DNA from: Gemmobacter aquarius
GTDB taxonomy: Bacteria > Pseudomonadota > Alphaproteobacteria > Rhodobacterales > Rhodobacteraceae
NCBI RefSeq assembly: GCF_003060865.1
Contig: NZ_CP028918.1
Coordinates: 2,282,001 to 2,346,000, forward strand
Direction of reading: 5' to 3'
DNA: 64,000 bases
Position 1 is the stretch's first letter, and every line of letters begins with the position of its first letter. The translations under genes and the position numbers were made by a program. The notes below the pieces were generated by a model. It saw only the letters and a program-made list of their open reading frames with translations, did no database searches and was not told where the DNA came from. Positions 28,867 through 37,457 of the stretch are shown one piece after another.

Positions 28867-30315
28867 TCAGGGCTTGGGAATGGTAAAGACCTGCCCCGGA
28901 TAGATCAGATCGGGGTTCTTGATCTGCGCCTTGTTCGCCTCGAACACCTGCACATACATCACCCCGTCGCCAAGGTTTTCCCGCGCAATCGCCCAAAGCG
29001 TGAAACCGGGCTGCACCGTGATAGACACCGGCCCCGAAGGCGCCGCAGAATCTGCCGCAGAATCTGCTGCAGAATCTGGCGCCACTTCGGCCGATCCCGC
29101 ATCAGCAGCACCCTCCGCCGCCGTATCCGCAGCATCCGCCGAAACGCCCGCCGGAGCCACCGCTTCCGCAGCCGCAGCCGCAGCCGCAGCCAAGGCCTCG
29201 ACCGTCTCGCGCTTGAACGGCGTCTCGAACCGGCTCGTCACCTTGCCTGCCCCGTCCAGCTGGTCCACCCGCAGCGTGTATATTCCCGGATCGACCGCCA
29301 TCAGCGTCAGCTTCCAGTCACCACCGGCGTCAACCACCCCGTCACCCTTTTGTGCATTGTCCAGATAGACCCGCACCACCGCATCCGCCATGCCACGCCC
29401 GGCAATCTGCACATCCCCCTCGGGCGAATAGCTGATGCTGTCCACCGTCACATTCAGCGCCATCTCGGGCAAAGCCCCGGCCGATTGCAGAACCTTCGCG
29501 CCTTCCTCGGTCACCAGCAAAGCCGCCGGAGCGACAGGTTCCGCCGCCGCCACCGCCTCGCCCTCTGCCACAGGCGCAGCCCCGCCCCCAGCTTCCGCGC
29601 CAGCATCCACACCAGCATCAGCAACCACAGGGGCCAGTGTCGGCGAAATCGCCACCGTCTGGGTCGATCGCACCTCTGTCCCGTCCGCCAGCACCATCAC
29701 CATGCCAAGCATCCGCGGCGCCTCGCTCGGGGCAAGGTTGAACATCGCCACGAACCGCCCGCCGCCATCGGCAGGCACCGAAACGATCTCTTCGCCATTG
29801 ATCCGCAACGAAATCTGCGCCGCAGGCAGACCCATGCCGGCAACCAGCGCCGACCCGTCCTTCTCGACCCGCACCAGATCGAACACCGGAGGCGCAATCT
29901 CCACCGGCACAGCCTCGGCCAGCGGCGCCCCTGCCGCAGGCTCTGCAGCCGCATCGGCAGCATCAGCCGCCGTCACAGCCGCAGCCTCTCCATCCGCAGC
30001 CTCTCCATCCGCAGCATCAACCGCAGGAACATCGGCGGCAGGTGCCGCCTCGGTCCCGGCTTCCGGACCCGGCACCGGTTCGGCCACAGGTTCGGTCACA
30101 GAATCTGCCGCAGACTCTGCCGCAGACTCTGCCGCAGCGTCCGCAGCCGCTTCGGCAGCAGGCTCTACCGCAGGCTCAACAACCGCCACGGCCTCGGGCG
30201 CAGAAGGCACCGGCCGCACCGTCCAAGCGCCGTAAAGCAAAGCCGCGATCACCGCAGCCACCCCAGCGACAACGCCGCCCCGTGCACCAACCGACATTTC
30301 CGACCAAGCCGCCAT
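28867..30315 (-). CDS. LysM-domain membrane-anchored protein with Ala/Glu-rich linkers
   Basis: About 482 residues from the ATG at 30315 (GGGGA 8 nt upstream). An N-terminal anchor helix (GVVAGVAAVIAALLYGAW) is followed by long low-complexity Ala/Glu/Pro stretches, two beta-rich segments (VFDLVRVEKDGSALVAGMGL; ISYSPEGDVQIAGRGMADA) that look like Ig-like units, and a C-terminal LysM domain (VQPGFTLWAIARENLGDG, NPDLIYPGQVFTIP). LysM binds peptidoglycan, so it probably tethers the inner membrane to the wall. The low-complexity parts come from short in-frame DNA repeats around GCAGA(A/C)TCTGCC (29042-29080 and 30100-30140). Confidence 0.85.
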   Translation of the reverse strand: MAAWSEMSVGARGGVVAGVAAVIAALLYGAWTVRPVPSAPEAVAVVEPAVEPAAEAAADAAAESAAESAADSVTEPVAEPVPGPEAGTEAAPAADVPAVDAADGEAADGEAAAVTAADAADAAAEPAAGAPLAEAVPVEIAPPVFDLVRVEKDGSALVAGMGLPAAQISLRINGEEIVSVPADGGGRFVAMFNLAPSEAPRMLGMVMVLADGTEVRSTQTVAISPTLAPVVADAGVDAGAEAGGGAAPVAEGEAVAAAEPVAPAALLVTEEGAKVLQSAGALPEMALNVTVDSISYSPEGDVQIAGRGMADAVVRVYLDNAQKGDGVVDAGGDWKLTLMAVDPGIYTLRVDQLDGAGKVTSRFETPFKRETVEALAAAAAAAAEAVAPAGVSADAADTAAEGAADAGSAEVAPDSAADSAADSAAPSGPVSITVQPGFTLWAIARENLGDGVMYVQVFEANKAQIKNPDLIYPGQVFTIPKP

Positions 30316-30421
30316 CGAACCATCCCCGATTTTCGGGCCCTGTTCCCGGGCCCTTCTTTCCTTTGACATCAAATCCCGATAGCACAGGAAAAGACAATCC
30401 CCGCCAAGGAAACCTGTCCCG

Positions 30422-30976
30422 ACGTCCACGCTCCGCTCCGTCTGTGTCTTCTGCGGCTCACGTCCGGGCATCGACCCCGCCTACGGGCGCGAAGCCCGTG
30501 CCTTGGGCGAAACCATCGCGCAGAACGGCTGGCGTCTGGTCTACGGCGCAGGCGACGTGGGCCTGATGGGCGAAACCGCCCGCGCCGCCATCGCCGCTGG
30601 CGCCGCCACAATGGGCGTGATCCCCACGCATCTGCTCAACCGCGAACAGGGCAAGCGCGACCTTAGCCAACTCGTCATCACCGAAGACATGCACGAGCGC
30701 AAGAAGGTCATGTTCATGAACTCCGACGCCATCGTGGTCCTGCCCGGCGGTGCCGGATCGCTGGATGAATTCTACGAGGTGCTCACCTGGCGCCAGATCG
30801 GCCTGCACGCCAAACCGATATTCCTGCTGAACACCAACGGCTACTGGAACCCGCTTCTGGCGCTGAACGACCACGTCATCGCCCAGGGCTTCGCCGAAAG
30901 CACCATGCGCGGCTACTACAGCGCCGTTCCCGATGCCGCTTCACTCGCCGCCGCACTCCGCGCCGCCCTTTCCTGA
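30422..30976 (+). CDS. LOG-family (TIGR00730) Rossmann-fold protein
   Basis: The LOG family are cytokinin-riboside-monophosphate or nucleotide phosphoribohydrolases. Landmarks: RSVCVFCGSRPG at the beginning, GAGDVGLMGETA, ERKKVMFMNSDAIVVLPGGAGSLDEF (residues about 93-118; the PGGxGTxxE motif reads PGGAGSLDE here). The frame contains no ATG, GTG or TTG between the stop at 30380-30382 and TTG at 30503, and that TTG would remove the whole first strand and the CGSR motif. By homologue pattern (a few residues before LRSVCVFCGSR), translation probably starts at ACG 30422, with AAGGAA 10 nt upstream. The 3' end overlaps the convergent rarD gene by 61 nt. Confidence 0.85.
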   Translation, partial: TSTLRSVCVFCGSRPGIDPAYGREARALGETIAQNGWRLVYGAGDVGLMGETARAAIAAGAATMGVIPTHLLNREQGKRDLSQLVITEDMHERKKVMFMNSDAIVVLPGGAGSLDEFYEVLTWRQIGLHAKPIFLLNTNGYWNPLLALNDHVIAQGFAESTMRGYYSAVPDAASLAAALRAALS

Positions 30977-31848
30977 CGTCCGCGCTCCTGACGCCAGCTT
31001 TCCAGACTATAGGCCGCAAGCCCCGCCCAGATCATCCCGAACGCGATCCGGTGCCAGACTGTGAACGGCTCGCCAAAGATCACGACGGCCGAGAACACCT
31101 GTAACGTAGGGTTAAGATATTGCGTCAACCCCAGCGTCGACAGCCGCACCCGCTGCGCGCCCCATGAAAAAAGGATCAGCGGCCCGCCGGTGATCAATCC
31201 CGTGATCGGCAACAGCCAGCTCGTCGCCCAATCGCGCCCGAAGGCCCCGCCCCCCACCGTGCCAAAATGCTGCCACAGCAGCCAGCCCAGCGCAAAGGGC
31301 GCAATCAAGGTCACCTCTGCCGTGACCGACACGACCGCAGGTGCATCAAGCCGCTTTTTCAAAAGCATATAGGGCGCAAAACTGAAGGCAAGCGCCAGCG
31401 CCACCCAGGGCGCAACGCCCAGCCCCCAGGTCAACACCCCCACCGCCGCCGCCGCCAGCGCCACGGCCAGCCCCTGCCCGATGCTCAACCGCTCGCCCAG
31501 CACCACCACGCCCAAGACCACGGCGACCAGCGGAAAGATGTAATACCCAAGGCTCGCCTCGATGGCATAACCGCTCTTGACCGCCCAGATGAACAGCCCC
31601 CAGTTGAACGACACGATCGCCGCCGCCAGCCAGACCCGCCCCCGGATCGCGCCTGTAATCAAGGCAGGCACCGCCCGAAACCGCCCCTGCACGACCAAGA
31701 GCGTGCCAAAGAACAAAAGCGTCCACAGCGTCCGATGCGCCAGCATCTCGAGCGGGGGCACAGCCACCAGCCGGTAATAGACCGGCGCCAACCCCCAGAC
31801 GGCACAGGCGACGATGATCGCCGCAATCCCCTGTCCCGCCTTGCTCAT
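30916..31848 (-). CDS. rarD: RarD-type EamA-family permease
   Basis: 310 residues with ten hydrophobic helices. The RarD signature is clear: GIAAIIVACAVWGLAPVYYR at the start, HRTLWTLLFFG, SFNWGLFIWAV, ASLGYYIFPL and LTQYLNPTLQVF. Substrate unknown. ATG at 31848 has GGGAG about 7 nt upstream and is preferred over one at 31887. The last ~20 residues (RQERAARSAAASEAASGT) overlap the 3' end of the LOG gene on the other strand and are low complexity, so the extension is probably neutral. Confidence 0.92.
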   Translation of the reverse strand: MSKAGQGIAAIIVACAVWGLAPVYYRLVAVPPLEMLAHRTLWTLLFFGTLLVVQGRFRAVPALITGAIRGRVWLAAAIVSFNWGLFIWAVKSGYAIEASLGYYIFPLVAVVLGVVVLGERLSIGQGLAVALAAAAVGVLTWGLGVAPWVALALAFSFAPYMLLKKRLDAPAVVSVTAEVTLIAPFALGWLLWQHFGTVGGGAFGRDWATSWLLPITGLITGGPLILFSWGAQRVRLSTLGLTQYLNPTLQVFSAVVIFGEPFTVWHRIAFGMIWAGLAAYSLESWRQERGRQERAARSAAASEAASGTAL

Positions 31849-31883
31849 GCGCCGCTCCCGATGGTCAAGGCCTCTCTGCCCCG

Positions 31884-33125
31884 TCATCCTGCCAATGGAA
31901 AGCCCTGGCCCCGTGCAGCGATATGGCCAGCCAGATACTCCGCATCATGCCAGACCCCCCAGATAAAGGGCGAGGCACGGCGCGACAGCCACGGCAGCCC
32001 AAGGAAGTATAGCCCCGGAACCTCGCTCACCCCGCGATCATGCATCGGGCGGCCCTTGGGGTCATAGCGACCCACCGGCAGCCAGCCGTAATCCATCGCA
32101 AAGCCCGTGGCCCAGACGATTGCACCGATCCCCGCCGCCTTCAGGTCAAGCGCGCGCAAAGGATCGGTCAGACACTCCGGATCGGGCAACATGGCCCGTG
32201 CCCCGGGTTCTTCGGGCAAATCCAGACCGTGCGCGGCCACATAGGCATCCGCCCCGTCCAGCACGCCGAAATAATGCGCGTCGCCCCCTGCCACATTGCG
32301 CTGCAAATCATCCGCGATAGCCATGACGCTTCCCGTCACCGCCCCTGCCCGCCCGAGCAAGGTCATCCCCCGCGCCGCGAACTCGCGGAAATCCACCGTC
32401 CGCCCGCCATGCGCCCCGCTGACGGCGATGGTGATATGCTCCATACCGGCCTTCACGGTCCTTGCGTCCCACTCGCCCAGCACGCCAAGCCACCAGACGA
32501 AATCCTTGCCGCGATAACGGATCGGCGGCCGCCCGTGCGGCCCGACCGCCAGATAGACCCGCCGCCCCGCCCGCAAAAGCTCGTCCGCGATCTGCGACCC
32601 GGAAGCCCCCGACCCCACCACCATCACCGCCCCCGCAGGCAGTTGGTCCGGATTGCGATAGCCCGTCGAATGGACCTGCAGGATGCCAAGGCTCTCGGGC
32701 ACCACCTCGGGGATCAGCGGCTTCTGGAACGGCCCGGTCGCTGCCACCAGATTGCGGCAGGCCACCACGCCTTGCGATGTCTCCACCCGAAACCCGCCTG
32801 CAGCCCGCTCCACATGCCTCACCTCGACCCCGCAGCGCACAGGCGCCTTCACCTGCCGAGCATAGGCCTCGAAGTAATCGGCAATCCGCTCCTTGGGGGC
32901 AAAGCTGAACGGGTCCAGCCCGTCGAATTCCATATTGGGAAAGCGGTCGTGCCAGGCCGGACCATTGGCCACCAGCGAATCCCACCGCTCCGAGCGCCAG
33001 CGTTCCGCGATGCGGTGGCGTTCCAGCACCAGATGCGCCACGCCGCACCGGCCCAGATGCTCGCTCATGGCAATGCCCGCCTGCCCGCCGCCCACCACCA
33101 GCGTATCAATCTGCTCGACAGCCAA
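31884..33125 (-). CDS. FAD/NAD(P)-dependent flavoprotein monooxygenase-like protein
   Basis: About 413 residues. An FAD-binding GVGGGQAG-type motif (VVGGGQAGIAMSEHL) lies at the N-terminus, with a second dinucleotide motif VVGSGASGSQIADELL mid-protein for NADPH. The FATGxxxxP-like ATGPFQKPLIPE and late ATGFAMDYGWL resemble the FMO/CzcO-type flavoproteins. The reaction is unknown. The start is assigned to TTG 33125 because GGAGGT lies 6 nt upstream and it places the Rossmann strand correctly; no ATG exists near. Located 35 nt upstream of rarD on the same strand. Confidence 0.85.
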   Translation of the reverse strand: MAVEQIDTLVVGGGQAGIAMSEHLGRCGVAHLVLERHRIAERWRSERWDSLVANGPAWHDRFPNMEFDGLDPFSFAPKERIADYFEAYARQVKAPVRCGVEVRHVERAAGGFRVETSQGVVACRNLVAATGPFQKPLIPEVVPESLGILQVHSTGYRNPDQLPAGAVMVVGSGASGSQIADELLRAGRRVYLAVGPHGRPPIRYRGKDFVWWLGVLGEWDARTVKAGMEHITIAVSGAHGGRTVDFREFAARGMTLLGRAGAVTGSVMAIADDLQRNVAGGDAHYFGVLDGADAYVAAHGLDLPEEPGARAMLPDPECLTDPLRALDLKAAGIGAIVWATGFAMDYGWLPVGRYDPKGRPMHDRGVSEVPGLYFLGLPWLSRRASPFIWGVWHDAEYLAGHIAARGQGFPLAG

Positions 33126-33237
33126 AACGCACCTCCGGCCAAACGCGGCCTTCGTGCCGCCCGTCAGGCCAGCCCTAAAGAAACCCCGCGCACCGGCAAA
33201 CAATCATTTCCCGCACCCCTGATTAGGCACCGCCAAA

Positions 33238-33258
33238 GGTGGGTGCAAAGCACCCACC
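33238..33258. repeat. Perfect palindrome GGTGGGTGC-AAA-GCACCCACC
   Basis: A 9-bp stem with a 3-nt loop followed by CTACGGG, between the response regulator 3' end and the flavoprotein. Elements of this kind are common between genes in alphaproteobacteria; here it may end the response-regulator transcript. Confidence 0.5.
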
Positions 33259-33304
33259 CTACGGGTCCCCCGAGCCGGTCAATCCAGAGTCACGCCGCCG
33301 ATAG

Positions 33305-33850
33305 TCACGCCGCCGATGCAGGCCAGCGCCGCCGCAAAAGATCGACCAGATCCCCGCGCGAAAACGGCTTGGGCAGACAAGCGTCGAACCCGGCCTCCAG
33401 ATAGGCGGTCACCTCGTGGGTCATGGCGTTGATCGTCACGGCCAGCGCCATCGGCATCTGCTCCCCCCGCCCGGACGCCTCGGCCTTCATCAGGCGGAAC
33501 GCCGTCAGCCCGTCCACCTCCGGCATCTCGATGTCGAGGCACAGCAAGTCGAACCGCTCCGCCTTCCAGCGGTCCAGCGCCTGCACCCCGTCCGCGGCCA
33601 ACGCCACTTCAAAGCCCAACCGCTCGAGAAAAGTCCGCAGGATCGTGCAGTTGATCGCGCTGTCATCCGCCACAAGTGCCCGCATTCCGGCAAATTCCGC
33701 CGCGTCGGGACGTGCCTGCAACCGCACATCCTCGGCCTCGCGCCCCGCCACGACCGGCACGACATCCGCCGCACGATCGGCTGCCACGGCCGTTCCGCGC
33801 AGACCGAACAGCCGCCCGAACCGCCACGCCAAACCCGTCATCTCCGCCAT
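33305..33850 (-). CDS. Single-domain response regulator with N-terminal extension
   Basis: 181 residues. The receiver domain starts near residue 55 (MRALVADDSAINCTILRTFL) with the phosphoacceptor Asp in LCLDIEMPEVDGL, then the switch region and Lys in ACLPKPFSRGDL. There is no output domain, so it probably acts through protein contact. The first ~50 residues are unusual: a short amphipathic piece (WRFGRLFGLRG) and a linker. It is divergent from the phosphatase of the partner-switching module 269 nt away, which suggests a shared signalling role. Confidence 0.85.
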   Translation of the reverse strand: MAEMTGLAWRFGRLFGLRGTAVAADRAADVVPVVAGREAEDVRLQARPDAAEFAGMRALVADDSAINCTILRTFLERLGFEVALAADGVQALDRWKAERFDLLCLDIEMPEVDGLTAFRLMKAEASGRGEQMPMALAVTINAMTHEVTAYLEAGFDACLPKPFSRGDLVDLLRRRWPASAA

Positions 33851-34119
33851 GTCACGTCATCCCGCATCGTCGCCACGCAGTGTGGCCCGGCATCGTCGCA
33901 GGGCTACGCTGCCCCGTCCCTTGCCCGTTACACAGCATCGCACTCAACCGGACAACGCCCCGGATGTATCGATCCCCACCCCGAAGGCATATCAACCATA
34001 CGAAAGATAGGCCTCCCCGCCCCGGCTGCCCGCCCCGCAGCGCCGCGCGACTGCGCCGAAGCCCCGTAATGAAGGACAGACCGGCCCGAAGTTCCGAAAG
34101 CACAAAGACCTATTCCCGA

Positions 34120-35664
34120 ATGACCCATCGCCGCACCCGTACCGGCCCCGTCTGGCTTCTTTGCCTGACCGCGCTCGCAATGGCGGGCCTGCCGGTCCAT
34201 GCAGCGGTAAGGGACGAGTCCAGCCCCGCCCCGACCCGATACGCTCGCCAGAAAGACGCCCCCACAATCAGGGCGGCACAGACGCCGCCCGTCTTGCGCT
34301 GCCCCCTGCTGCGCGACACCCCCGCAGGGGCGCAAGGCGCGGACCGGATCGAAGCCCGCCCCGCAGGCCCCGGCGCTCCGGCCCCCGGACGCGACACATC
34401 GCGCACGGCACTCGGCTTCGCCACACTCCGCTCCACCACGACAGCCCCGCGCATCGCCACCGCGGCAAACGCCGGGTGGCAAAGCCGCCGCCTTCCCTCT
34501 GCGGGTGGTCCCCATCCCCTTTGGCCCGCCGCGCCCCTCCTTCCCGCCGCCTACACCGCCCAAGGCGCCGATGCCGCGACTTTTGCCGACCGGCGCGACA
34601 CCTTGTCCGCCCCCGTCGCCACCACGCACCCCCAGACCCCGCTGATCCCCCTCGGCGCGCTCCTCCTCCTTGCCGCCAGCCTCGCTCTCGCCCTTCAGCG
34701 CGCCCTGTCACGCCGCGCCCTTGCACCCCTTGGCGAAATCCGGACCCGCCTCGCCAAACTGGTGGCCGAGGATTTCAGCGCGCACGAACCCGCAAACACC
34801 ACGCGCGGCGACATCGCCGACATGCACTGCGCGCTCGACCAACTCTCGCTCGACGGTCGCCGCCGCCTTGCGATGCAAGCCGAACTGGCCCGCCTCGGCG
34901 ACCGCGTCGTCGCCTCAAACCGCCAGATGACCGCTGAACTCGAAGCCGCCGCACGCGTGCAACGTGCCCAGCTACCCGCCGCACCATGCGGTTTTCAGGG
35001 CGGCACCTTCCACGCCTTCTTCCGCCCCTCCCGCGTCATCGCGGGCGACACCTACGATTGCCTGCCGCTGCCCGACGGCCGCAGCCGCATCTTCCAGATC
35101 GACGTCTCGGGCCACGGCGCGCCTGCCGCCCTTGTCTCCATCGCCTCGCATATCGCGCTGAAACAGGCCATGCTGTCCGCACCCGCTGGCGAAGCCCTCG
35201 CCGACATCATCGCCCGCATCAACCGAGACTGGGCCGAAGACCTGCCCTATTTCACCCTGCTCGCGGTCGAGATCGACCCCGCCACCGCCACTGCAAGCAT
35301 CGTCCAATGCGGCCATCCGGCCCTCCTGCGCCTGCCCGCAACTGGCGGGGTCGAAGCACTGGGCGACGGCGGCCTGCCCATCGGCGTCCTGCCCGATGCC
35401 TCGTTTTCCACCCTCACCTGCCCCTTCCACCCCGGCGACCGTCTGGTGCTTGTCACCGACGGCGTGACCGAAACCGCCGACCCCGACGCGCAGATGTTCG
35501 GCGACGACCGCTTGCGCGCCCTGCTCACGCCAGCCCCGAACGGGACCGCACAGCCTGTCCCCGTCCCGCGCCTGTTTGACCGCATCGAACGGGCGCTCTG
35601 GGATTGGCGCGGCTCAGAATCCCTCGAAGACGACATCACCATCCTGGTCCTGGAGGCCACCTGA
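34120..35664 (+). CDS. Membrane PP2C (SpoIIE/RsbU-type) serine phosphatase
   Basis: 514 residues. An N-terminal helix or signal (VWLLCLTALAMAGLPVHAA), a ~160-residue Pro/Ala/Arg-rich periplasmic part with no recognised fold, and a second helix (LIPLGALLLLAASLALAL) precede a HAMP-like segment (LGEIRTRLAKLVAEDFSAHE) and coiled coil. The C-terminal SpoIIE/PP2C domain shows RPSRVIAGDTYDCLPL, FQIDVSGHGAPAALVS and DRLVLVTDGVTETADP with its metal-binding aspartates. It should dephosphorylate the STAS antagonist encoded 3 nt downstream. ATG at 34120 is chosen because it places a signal-like helix first; ATG 34069 is possible. Neither has a strong ribosome binding site. Confidence 0.88.
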   Translation: MTHRRTRTGPVWLLCLTALAMAGLPVHAAVRDESSPAPTRYARQKDAPTIRAAQTPPVLRCPLLRDTPAGAQGADRIEARPAGPGAPAPGRDTSRTALGFATLRSTTTAPRIATAANAGWQSRRLPSAGGPHPLWPAAPLLPAAYTAQGADAATFADRRDTLSAPVATTHPQTPLIPLGALLLLAASLALALQRALSRRALAPLGEIRTRLAKLVAEDFSAHEPANTTRGDIADMHCALDQLSLDGRRRLAMQAELARLGDRVVASNRQMTAELEAAARVQRAQLPAAPCGFQGGTFHAFFRPSRVIAGDTYDCLPLPDGRSRIFQIDVSGHGAPAALVSIASHIALKQAMLSAPAGEALADIIARINRDWAEDLPYFTLLAVEIDPATATASIVQCGHPALLRLPATGGVEALGDGGLPIGVLPDASFSTLTCPFHPGDRLVLVTDGVTETADPDAQMFGDDRLRALLTPAPNGTAQPVPVPRLFDRIERALWDWRGSESLEDDITILVLEAT

Positions 35665-35667
35665 ACA

Positions 35668-36006
35668 ATGCACTTCGCAACCCATATCCTGAACGGCATC
35701 ACCTTTGTTACCCCCGATGCCGCGCGCCTCGACGCAAGCACCGCCCCCGCCCTGCGCGAAATGTTGGTCGGCTGCCTCGACGCGGGCGCCCAAAGCGTCG
35801 TCCTCGACCTCACCGGCGTGACATTCCTCGACAGCTCCGCCCTGGGCGCGCTGATCGCCGCCGCCAAACGCGCGGGCCGCAACGGACCCTTCGCGGTCTG
35901 CGGCGTCCAGCCCGCCGTCGCCCGCCTCTTCGCCCTCACCCACATGGACCGCGTCTTCACGGTCCACCCCAGCAAGGCCGAGGCACTCGCCCGGTCCACC
36001 GCATAA
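35668..36006 (+). CDS. STAS-domain anti-sigma factor antagonist
   Basis: 112 residues, the size of RsbV/SpoIIAA. It has LDASTAPALREML, the strand VVLDLTGVTFLDSSALGAL with the phosphorylatable serine in DSS, and the C-terminal helix. In partner switching the unphosphorylated form binds the kinase/anti-sigma and frees its target. It starts 3 nt after the phosphatase and 11 nt before the kinase gene, so all three form one operon. Confidence 0.93.
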   Translation: MHFATHILNGITFVTPDAARLDASTAPALREMLVGCLDAGAQSVVLDLTGVTFLDSSALGALIAAAKRAGRNGPFAVCGVQPAVARLFALTHMDRVFTVHPSKAEALARSTA

Positions 36007-36017
36007 GGTTCATTGCC

Positions 36018-36434
36018 ATGTTGCACAGTTTCACCATGCCCCGCGACCTCGCCGCCATCAGCCCGCTGGCCCAGTCGATCACCGCGCTGATGACCACCGG
36101 TTTCGATCAGGACACCCGCGACGCCGTAGACCTCGCCTTGGTCGAGGCGCTCTCGAACGCGGTCAAGCACGGCACCGAAGACAGCGCCAGGCTGGTCGGC
36201 GTCGAACTGACCCTATCCGACACCGAGGTGATCCTGGAAATCATCGACAGCTCGCCCCCGATGCCGCTTTTCCTGCTCGAAGACATCAACCCCGACGCGC
36301 TCGAAGTCGGTGACGACCTTGCAACCGTTCCCGAATCCGGTCGCGGCCTTGCCCTGATCGTGATGATGATGGACGAGGTCACCTTCCACCACACCGGCAA
36401 CCAGACCCGCTTGCGCCTGATGCGCCGCCGCTGA
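36018..36434 (+). CDS. RsbW-like HATPase anti-sigma/serine kinase
   Basis: 138 residues, GHKL ATPase fold: N box DLALVEALSNAVKHG, G1-type VILEIIDSSPPMPL and G2 PESGRGLALIVMMMDEV. These are typical of RsbW/SpoIIAB kinases that phosphorylate the STAS partner. No sigma factor gene lies in the window, so its target is elsewhere or is not a sigma factor. Last gene of the module. Confidence 0.93.
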   Translation: MLHSFTMPRDLAAISPLAQSITALMTTGFDQDTRDAVDLALVEALSNAVKHGTEDSARLVGVELTLSDTEVILEIIDSSPPMPLFLLEDINPDALEVGDDLATVPESGRGLALIVMMMDEVTFHHTGNQTRLRLMRRR

Positions 36435-36534
36435 CCCGCCCCGCCCGCCAAGCGCGACAGCCAAACCCGTCTGCGGGAACTTCCGGCCCGTCCGGCGGCT
36501 TCCCCTTGTCCTGCGAAAAATCCCGAAGGACAGC

Positions 36535-37002
36535 ATGACCGACATCACGCCCGCCGAACGCCACGCCCTCTCGGACGCGATCGACCGTGCCCTCGCGGCG
36601 CAACAGACCCACGGCAAGACCGGCATCGCCGCGACGATCCTGCAGGGCAGCCGCACCCTCGCCACCGGCGAGAACGAGGTTCACTTGCAAAACGACCCCA
36701 CGCGCCACGCCGAAATGGTGGCCATCGCCCGCGCAGGCCACGCCCTCGGCACGCCCGATCTCTCCGGCTGCACCCTGATCTCCAGCCTTCAACCCTGCGA
36801 GATGTGCCTCGCCGCCCTGCGCTTTGCCGGCATCACCCGCGTGATCTTCGCCGCGACCAAAGCCCGCGTCGCGGCCAAATACTTCATCTTCCCCGGCCTC
36901 GACCTCGCCGCCTTCCACGCCGCCAGCCCGACCGCCTTCGAGACCTTCGGCGGCATCGACGCAGACCGCGTCCTGCCGCTTTACCGCGACGGCGCAGCCT
37001 GA
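36535..37002 (+). CDS. Cytidine/deoxycytidylate deaminase-family nucleoside deaminase
   Basis: 155 residues with the zinc site of the family: H58-A-E60 (RHAEMVAIA) and P87-C88-E-M-C91 (QPCEMCLAAL). The overall form, with the C-terminal aromatic segment KYFIFPGLDLAAFH, resembles guanine or other nucleobase deaminases rather than TadA. Substrate unproven. It begins a plus-strand series; a partial copy of the GAAAAATC palindrome arm lies just before its ribosome binding site GAAGGA. Confidence 0.88.
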   Translation: MTDITPAERHALSDAIDRALAAQQTHGKTGIAATILQGSRTLATGENEVHLQNDPTRHAEMVAIARAGHALGTPDLSGCTLISSLQPCEMCLAALRFAGITRVIFAATKARVAAKYFIFPGLDLAAFHAASPTAFETFGGIDADRVLPLYRDGAA

Positions 37003-37085
37003 CCCCGCGCAACCTTGCCGCACTCGCACCTTGCCGCGACGCCCGGATTGAGGCATGACCAAAGCAAATAAGGACGAGGCTCCCC

Positions 37086-37256
37086 ATGGACTACGCAAAA
37101 TCCGGCACGATCAAAGCCGCCAAGAACAAGCCCCCCCATTCAGAACACAACGCCAAGGGCACCCGTAAGAATCCCTTCGGCCAGCAGCCCCCCAAGGCCG
37201 AGCTTCTCGCCCGCATGAAGGCCGCCGCCGAAGCGAAAAAGAATAAGGCCGACTGA
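37086..37256 (+). CDS. Small basic protein (56 residues)
   Basis: An intact short frame from ATG 37086 to TGA 37254-37256. The protein is very hydrophilic and basic, with 12 Lys and 2 Arg: an N-terminal MDYAKSGTIKAAKNKPPHSE, a central KGTRKNPFGQQPPKAELLARM and an Ala/Lys-rich end. AAGGA and GAGG lie 6-14 nt upstream. No domain is recognised, and the composition would suit nucleic-acid binding, but that is inference. Codon use fits its neighbours. Confidence 0.65.
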   Translation: MDYAKSGTIKAAKNKPPHSEHNAKGTRKNPFGQQPPKAELLARMKAAAEAKKNKAD

Positions 37257-37457
37257 CACCCCGCGCAGGGCCTTTGCACCCTTTCGTGAGTTTTCCGCCC
37301 AAGGCCTGCCCCTGCCCTTCCCACCTGCGTGCGCCGCCTGTATGATGCGCGCGTAATTGGTGCTGGCACGTCCGGCGCGGGCAGTCTTAACTGGCAGGCC
37401 GCTGTGCAAGGCGGCAGCATAAAGCGCGGGGCCAACCCGTGCGTAACGGGGGCGAGC

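Noticed and set aside
26980..30366. 1128-codon open frame opposite the ABC exporter and LysM genes
   Set aside because: Same antisense artefact; the minus-strand products carry Walker, signature and LysM motifs.
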